This document shows, piece after piece, positions 8,663 to 13,269 of a stretch of 13,269 nucleotides of DNA; position 1 is the stretch's first letter; the number at the start of each line of letters is the position of its first letter. Both the position numbers and the translations under genes were made by a program. The stretch is taken from contig JACKDF010000025.1 in assembly GCA_020633655.1 (NCBI GenBank), positions 1-13,269 on the forward strand, read 5' to 3'. Below the pieces are notes generated by a model. It had not been told where the DNA came from, made no database searches, and was given only the letters and a program-made list of their open reading frames with translations. The stretch comes from Deferribacteres bacterium (GTDB lineage: Bacteria; Zhuqueibacterota; Zhuqueibacteria; Zhuqueibacterales; Geothermadaptataceae).

Positions 8663-9793
8663 TTATGCGATGCTGTTAATTTTTTGCCGTACAATTTGCG
8701 CACGCATGGCATCGCGTGATTGCAAATCAGAGGGCGCTTCATACATTATTTGCATGTGAGCCGGTTGCGTGAAAATCATGAGTTTTTTTAATTCTAATGA
8801 ACTTATTTCATCAATTATTTCAAGATCGACTCCCAAAAGAAGCATGGAAATATATTTCATAAATTCTTCGGAACTCAGCAAGCGTGCATTCTTCAAAATT
8901 GCCAGGGAACGATGCACTCGATCTTCGATTTCATCCTTCTGCTGATCTAACAACCGTTCACGTGCTTCTTGTTCCATTTCTGAAAATTTATCGGCAACTA
9001 CTTCCAACCTGTTGATGAGCGATGCTTCAGTGCGCCCTAAAGTTAACTGATTGGAAATCTGATAAATATTGCCAATAAAATCCGTCCCCTCGCCATAGAA
9101 TCCGCGAATGGCAATTTCGCTCGGAGCGAGTTTCTTCATCGTCGCTTCGATTTCATCTGCCATGGAAAGGGCTGGCAAATGGATGAGAATCGAGGCACGC
9201 ATCCCCGTACCCGTATTGGTTGGACACGATGTTAAATAACCAAATTGCGGCATAAAAGCAAAATCGATATTTTCACTCAGTTCATCATCAAGACGGGATA
9301 TCTGACGCCAGGCTTCATGCAGGCTGAGTCCAGCTTGTACTGCCTGAATTCGCAGATGGTCCTCTTCATTTACCATGATGGACAACTGCTCATCGGGGTC
9401 GATGGCTACCATGCCGATTTGCTCTTTTTCTGAAAAAACCGGGCTGATAATGCGTCGTTCGACAAATGCTTTTTTAAACAACGGCTGCAGATCGGCTTTT
9501 TCAAAGGTGGTCATATCTTTGCAGATTTTTATACGATTGAGCGCCGTTTTCACTCGATTGACGACACTGCTGAGTTGCTCTCTGTTCGCACGTCCGGGAA
9601 AGGGACTACTTTTCAGATTCCGTGCAAGGCGTATACGCGTTGATAAAATGATGTTATCCCCTTCTTCCGCTCTATCGAGCCAGACGGGGATTTGTCCAAA
9701 AAAATGGTGTAGTTCGGCAGGCAGATTGCTTAACTCATAATCCGGAAGTTTACGGTCTGTCGATTTTTTCATACGCATATCGTCATCAATCAT
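8663..9793 (-). CDS. mcsB: McsB, protein arginine kinase
   Basis: McsB phosphorylates arginine side chains on damaged proteins, marking them for ClpCP. This 376-residue protein has the ATP:guanidino phosphotransferase fold with STRIRLARN (51-59), NEEDHLRIQ (142-150) and the catalytic-cysteine segment SCPTNTGTG with Cys190. Near the C-terminus RDAMRA (360-365) matches the RDxxRA motif that forms the allosteric phosphoarginine pocket in McsB, which separates it from creatine and arginine kinases acting on small molecules. The N-terminus before STRIRLARN is about 20 residues longer than I recall for Bacillus McsB. The ATG at 9793 is chosen because GGGAG sits 7 bases upstream; it overlaps the end of mcsA by 8 bases, so translation is probably coupled. 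All key residues seen are intact, so it is expected to be an active kinase. Confidence 0.95.
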   Translation of the reverse strand: MIDDDMRMKKSTDRKLPDYELSNLPAELHHFFGQIPVWLDRAEEGDNIILSTRIRLARNLKSSPFPGRANREQLSSVVNRVKTALNRIKICKDMTTFEKADLQPLFKKAFVERRIISPVFSEKEQIGMVAIDPDEQLSIMVNEEDHLRIQAVQAGLSLHEAWRQISRLDDELSENIDFAFMPQFGYLTSCPTNTGTGMRASILIHLPALSMADEIEATMKKLAPSEIAIRGFYGEGTDFIGNIYQISNQLTLGRTEASLINRLEVVADKFSEMEQEARERLLDQQKDEIEDRVHRSLAILKNARLLSSEEFMKYISMLLLGVDLEIIDEISSLELKKLMIFTQPAHMQIMYEAPSDLQSRDAMRAQIVRQKINSIA

Positions 9794-10316
9794 TGTTTTG
9801 CTCCCGTTCCAAATCGCGAATCAGATCACGGAAGTCTGCAGCCCGTTCATAATTTTCCTGGCTGATGGCGGTGTGTAATTCACGTTTCAGGGCAGCCATG
9901 TCTGGTTCATTTGCAATAACCCGAAGCGGTCTTGGTCGGGAACCGATGTGTTTGCTGCTGCCATGTATGCGCCTTAATAAAGGTTCAAGCTCTTCCTGAA
10001 ATGTCTCATAGCAATTTGAACAGCCAAAGAGACCATCTTTCTGGAAATCATTAAACGTCAATCCGCAGGTGGAACATTCCAGTTCCGCAAATTTTTTCGT
10101 TTCTTTTTCGGGATCGGTTCCGAGGATATTCATCGATGCTTTTTTAAAAAAGGTCGCCAGTTCGCTTTCCGTGGCTTTTTCATCGGTGATGAGGCCTTTA
10201 AACCGAGCGCAATCGTTGCAGATATGCAGTTCAACTTCCTCACCATTGCGCATCGCTTTTACTTTCATGGTCGCCTGATGCATCTCGCATATCTGGCATC
10301 TTTTCTTTTCCGACAT
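9786..10316 (-). CDS. mcsA: McsA, zinc-binding UVR-motif activator of McsB
   Basis: This 176-residue protein has four CxxC pairs: Cys7/Cys10, Cys33/Cys36, Cys81/Cys84 and Cys99/Cys102, making two probable zinc sites. A UVR motif spans about 139-174 (LKRELHTAISQENYERAADF region). This is the McsA arrangement; Bacillus McsA is of similar length. McsA binds and activates McsB and, as known from Firmicutes, acts in metal and heat stress responses. The UVR motif resembles the one in ClpC encoded two genes downstream. GAGGAA lies 6 bases before the ATG. It begins 2 bases after the lolD stop and overlaps mcsB by 8 bases, so the three are very probably one transcript. In Firmicutes ctsR normally precedes mcsA; here lolD does. 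Confidence 0.93.
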   Translation of the reverse strand: MSEKKRCQICEMHQATMKVKAMRNGEEVELHICNDCARFKGLITDEKATESELATFFKKASMNILGTDPEKETKKFAELECSTCGLTFNDFQKDGLFGCSNCYETFQEELEPLLRRIHGSSKHIGSRPRPLRVIANEPDMAALKRELHTAISQENYERAADFRDLIRDLEREQNND

Positions 10317-10318
10317 AT

Positions 10319-10999
10319 CTATTCCTCGAATGCCTGACCTTCCCGGAGATGAATGCGTCTGTCAGCCATTCTTGCTAATTCCATATTGTGTGTAACAACA
10401 ATAATCGTCTGGGCTTCTTTACGGCTTAAGCTCCACAACAATTGATGCAGCTCATTCGCTGATTTCGCATCCAGATTTCCGGACGGCTCATCTGCTAATA
10501 TGAGTTTAGGTGCGTTCATTAAGGCTCGTGCTACAGCCACGCGCTGTTGCTCGCCACCCGACAACTCACCCGGCTTGTGATCACTGCGATTATTAAGGCC
10601 AACTTTCGCTAATAACTGTATCGCACGCGATTTGCATTCACGTAACCTTTTGCCGGAAATTAACGCTGGCATCATCACATTCTCCAAAGCCGTAAATTCT
10701 TGCAGCAGATGATGAAATTGGAAAATGAATCCAATCTCCAGATTTCGAAATCTGGCCAGTGTTCGATCGTCATACTTTAAAATCGAATGCCCATCTATTT
10801 CAATGCTTCCGGAGTCCGGTCTGTCCAGAGCACCGATCAAATGCAATAAAGTGCTTTTGCCGACTCCCGAATGCCCGATGATCGCAATGACCTCTCCCCG
10901 TCGTGCGACCATGTCCACGTTATCAAGAACATTGATTTGGTGCTTTACTCCAAGGGAGTAGCTTTTCTTAAGATTCGATGTTATCAATATCGGTTGCAT
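10319..10999 (-). CDS. lolD: LolD-type ABC transporter ATPase for lipoprotein release
   Basis: This 226-residue ATPase has Walker A GHSGVGKST (42-50), the Q-loop in FIFQFHHLL (Gln94), signature LSGGEQQRVAVARAL (146-160), Walker B LILADEPSGNLD (166-177) and switch His204 (VTHNMELA). The FQFHHLLQEFTALENVMMPAL stretch and the length are characteristic of the LolD/MacB subgroup. It would power release of lipoproteins from the inner membrane to the periplasmic carrier LolA, working at the inner face of that membrane with the permease encoded 16 bases upstream. The ribosome-binding site is weak (AGAAGA-like), so coupling to the permease gene is likely. MacB- or FtsE-like ATPases are alternatives, but the adjoining LolC/E permease decides the call. 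Confidence 0.92.
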   Translation of the reverse strand: MQPILITSNLKKSYSLGVKHQINVLDNVDMVARRGEVIAIIGHSGVGKSTLLHLIGALDRPDSGSIEIDGHSILKYDDRTLARFRNLEIGFIFQFHHLLQEFTALENVMMPALISGKRLRECKSRAIQLLAKVGLNNRSDHKPGELSGGEQQRVAVARALMNAPKLILADEPSGNLDAKSANELHQLLWSLSRKEAQTIIVVTHNMELARMADRRIHLREGQAFEE

Positions 11000-11015
11000 A
11001 TCTATTTTCTTCTAT

Positions 11016-12263
11016 TTATTCGTAGCGAATCGCTTCTACTGGATCAAGTTTCGAGGCTTTATAGGACGGATAAAGTGTGGCAACGTAACTAATCAGCAAA
11101 GATGCCACAGTGATGGCGACGCCGTCTAACCAGTGAAATTCTATGGGGATAGCATTGATAATATAGACGTCACCCGGCAGGGCAATAAATTTCGTTTTTA
11201 GCTGCAGAAAACAGACAGCATACCCCAATATCAAGCCGAGAACTGTACCGATGCTGCCAGCAACCAGACCTTCATAAACAAAAATATTCATGATATGCCT
11301 TGAATGCGCGCCCATACTCTTGAGGACACCGATGTCTTTCCGTTTCTCCAAAACGACCATAATGAGTGTGCTGACGATATTGAACGCGGCGACCATGATG
11401 ATCAGGGAGAGAATGAGAAAGAAAAATTTCTTTTCCAGTTCCATCCATGCAAATAAATTCTGATGCATTTCGAACCAGGTGTCGGTGGTGTAAGGATACC
11501 CGAACTGTTTCTCGATGACACGGGCTACGTCTTCTGCAAGAGTCATATCCGTTAGTTTCAATTGAATCCAGGAGACATTGCCACGCCGCTCTGCAAGTCT
11601 TTGCGCTTCGGCGATGGAGACAAACGCATAGTTGTCGTCGTATTCGTAAAGTCCTGTCTCGAAAAATCCAGCCACACGAAAAGTTCGAAAACGCGGCATG
11701 CTGCCCATTCCGCCTGTCTCGACACCGGCCGCGGTCAGCACCTGCACGCGGTCCCCCAGATTGACGGCAAGTCTGTCGCCAAGCCAGCGACCGATGATAA
11801 TTCCAGGATAAGCCTTGCCCTTTTCCACATGCAGTGTATCGAGATTTAAACTGCCATAAACGATGTTGTCTATGAGCGTTGTCACTTTTGGTTCACGCTC
11901 GGGATCGATACCTTTGATAAAAACACCCTGCTTGCTTTTTGCGGAGACGATGAGTCCTTTTTCAAAAATACAGGGCGCAACACCGGTTACATGTGCCATG
12001 TCATCGAGTTTTTTCAACATGTCAGGCAATACTTCACTTTCGATGCCGCGGTCATGAAAAGTTCGCACACGAACATGGGCATCGAAGCCGATGATGCGGC
12101 TCCGTACCTCGCTTTCGAAACCGTTGGCGACGGACAGCACAATGACCAGTGCAGCGACACCAATCATCACCCCAATAATCGAAATGTAGGTGATTAAACT
12201 GATGAATCCGGTTTTTCGTTTGGATCGCAAATAGCGTTTTGCGATGAAGAGTTCGTAGCTCAT
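11016..12263 (-). CDS. LolC/LolE-family lipoprotein-releasing permease
   Basis: This 415-residue inner-membrane protein has the standard LolC/E layout. A cytoplasmic start (FIAKRYLRSKRKTGF) leads into one membrane segment (about 19-44), followed by a large periplasmic MacB-like domain (about 46-278). Three more segments lie near 279-304, 328-353 and 379-399. VANGFE after the first segment and EKRKDIGVLKSMGA (306-319) before the third are family motifs. With LolD it should form the complex that extracts outer-membrane lipoproteins. Only one permease gene is present in the window, so it may act as a homodimer (LolF-like) or have a partner elsewhere; hence no C or E assignment. Its ATG overlaps the lysS stop by one base (TAATG), and GGAGGA lies about 12 bases upstream, rather far. 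Confidence 0.92.
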   Translation of the reverse strand: MSYELFIAKRYLRSKRKTGFISLITYISIIGVMIGVAALVIVLSVANGFESEVRSRIIGFDAHVRVRTFHDRGIESEVLPDMLKKLDDMAHVTGVAPCIFEKGLIVSAKSKQGVFIKGIDPEREPKVTTLIDNIVYGSLNLDTLHVEKGKAYPGIIIGRWLGDRLAVNLGDRVQVLTAAGVETGGMGSMPRFRTFRVAGFFETGLYEYDDNYAFVSIAEAQRLAERRGNVSWIQLKLTDMTLAEDVARVIEKQFGYPYTTDTWFEMHQNLFAWMELEKKFFFLILSLIIMVAAFNIVSTLIMVVLEKRKDIGVLKSMGAHSRHIMNIFVYEGLVAGSIGTVLGLILGYAVCFLQLKTKFIALPGDVYIINAIPIEFHWLDGVAITVASLLISYVATLYPSYKASKLDPVEAIRYE

Positions 12264-13269
12264 TATTTTTTATATTCCTCCGGTCGCATCTGCGGGAAAA
12301 ACAATACGTCACGAATCGAGGGTTGATCGGTGAATAGCATCACCAATCGATCAATGCCAACACCGAGACCTGTTGTGGGCGGCATACCAAACTCCAGTGC
12401 GCGGAGGAAATCCTCATCCAATGGTTGCGCTTCGTCATCGCCGCGTTTTTTTAGCTCAACCTGCGCTTGAAATCGTTCACGCTGATCGATCGGATCATTC
12501 AGCTCGGTGAAGGCGTTACCCATCTCTTTCCCTGCGATAAAGGGTTCGAATCTTTCCACAAGCCCTTCTTTTTCCCGGTGTTTTTTTGCCAGCGGAGAAA
12601 GGGACAGCGGATGATCAGTGATAAAAACGGGCTGGATTAATTTCGGTTCCACTTTCTCGGAAAAAATCTCATCGATAATTTTTCCTTCACCCCACGTTTC
12701 ATCAATTTCAACGTGCAGTTCTTTGGCGATTTCTCGCAGTTCCTCCAGATTTTTTCCGAAAAGATCGTGTCCGGTTTCTTTCGCGATCGAATCGAGCAAT
12801 GGTAATCGTGGCCATGGTGGTGTCAGGTCGATTTTTTGTCCCTGGTAGGTAATTTCGTAGGTGCCGTAAACATCCATTGCAATTTTGCTGAACATCTGCT
12901 CCGTCAAATCCATCATGTAGTGGTAGTCCTGAAACGCAATATACAGCTCCATCATCGTGAATTCAGGATTATGAAACCGGTCCATGCCCTCGTTGCGAAA
13001 ATCCTTGGCGAACTCAAATACAGCATCGTAGCCACCGACGATGAGGCGTTTTAAATACAACTCATTGGCGATGCGCATATAAAGTGTCATGTCCAATGTA
13101 TTGTGGTGCGTCGTAAAAGGACGCGCTGCGGCACCACCGTACAATGGTTGCAGAATCGGTGTCTCCACCTCGAGAAAGCCTTTGTTGCAGAGGTAATCAC
13201 GCATACTTTGGATGATTTTGCTGCGTTTTTCGAAGGTTTCACGCACCTCCCGGTTGACGATTAAATCAA
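12263..13269 (-). CDS. lysS: Lysyl-tRNA synthetase, class II, C-terminal part
   Basis: The enzyme charges tRNA-Lys. The window holds about 334 residues of the class II catalytic core; the frame runs open through the right edge (DLIVNREVRETF), which matches the conserved LysS sequence before motif 1, so the true start and the OB-fold anticodon-binding domain lie outside. Motif 2 is seen as FRNEGMDRFHNPEFTMMELY, and motif 3 as GLGVGIDRLVMLFT near the C-terminus; GKEMGNAFTELNDP is also diagnostic. A GTG codon at 13246 is internal and should not be used as the start. The stop codon TAA overlaps the permease ATG by one base, so lysS is probably in the same operon as the lipoprotein export genes. 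Confidence 0.97.
   Translation of the reverse strand, partial: DLIVNREVRETFEKRSKIIQSMRDYLCNKGFLEVETPILQPLYGGAAARPFTTHHNTLDMTLYMRIANELYLKRLIVGGYDAVFEFAKDFRNEGMDRFHNPEFTMMELYIAFQDYHYMMDLTEQMFSKIAMDVYGTYEITYQGQKIDLTPPWPRLPLLDSIAKETGHDLFGKNLEELREIAKELHVEIDETWGEGKIIDEIFSEKVEPKLIQPVFITDHPLSLSPLAKKHREKEGLVERFEPFIAGKEMGNAFTELNDPIDQRERFQAQVELKKRGDDEAQPLDEDFLRALEFGMPPTTGLGVGIDRLVMLFTDQPSIRDVLFFPQMRPEEYKK

Overview
All genes recognised in this 13.3 kb window lie on the minus strand and are read right to left. Base composition is moderate (about 45% GC by eye) and genes are tightly packed, many touching or overlapping by 1 to 8 bases. A LolC/E-type permease with a LolD ATPase implies an outer membrane, so the host is probably Gram-negative. 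The same operon carries McsA, McsB and ClpC, the protein-arginine-phosphorylation module best known from Firmicutes. That mixture suggests an FCB-like or candidate-phylum lineage (for example Calditrichota or KSB1-like), but this is inference; there is no rRNA marker here.

Right block (13269 to 6079), in order of transcription: lysS (5' end outside the window), a lipoprotein-release permease (lolC/E), lolD, mcsA, mcsB and clpC. Gaps are -1, 16, 2, -8 and 88 bases. The block ends in a strong hairpin terminator at 6024-6059. McsB should phosphorylate arginines on damaged proteins with help from McsA, and ClpC should unfold them for ClpP. No ctsR repressor gene, YwlE-type phosphatase gene or clpP gene is in the window.

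Middle spacer (5761-6078): the clpC terminator and a possible promoter for the next block, with a 12-base near-palindrome between its -35 and -10 elements.

Left block (5760 to 1), in order of transcription: an AAA/OLD-type ATPase that stops where a TOPRIM domain would usually begin, a P1-family (DmpA/NylC-like) self-processing hydrolase, a trans-3-hydroxy-L-proline dehydratase, an M24B Xaa-Pro peptidase, an ornithine-cyclodeaminase-family reductase and the first codons of a probable gamma-carbonic-anhydrase-like protein. The middle four form a coherent route for proline and hydroxyproline peptides: the peptidases release residues, the dehydratase makes delta1-pyrroline-2-carboxylate, and the reductase turns that into L-proline. 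The P1 hydrolase has no ATG, GTG or TTG at its conserved N-terminus; a good Shine-Dalgarno sequence sits 5 bases before an ATA codon.

The main points to follow up are the arginine-phosphorylation module inside a lipoprotein-export operon without CtsR, the missing canonical start of the P1 hydrolase, the truncated ATPase with an odd GC-rich tail, and the 3-hydroxyproline salvage cluster. No CRISPR array, insertion sequence, tRNA or rRNA was found.
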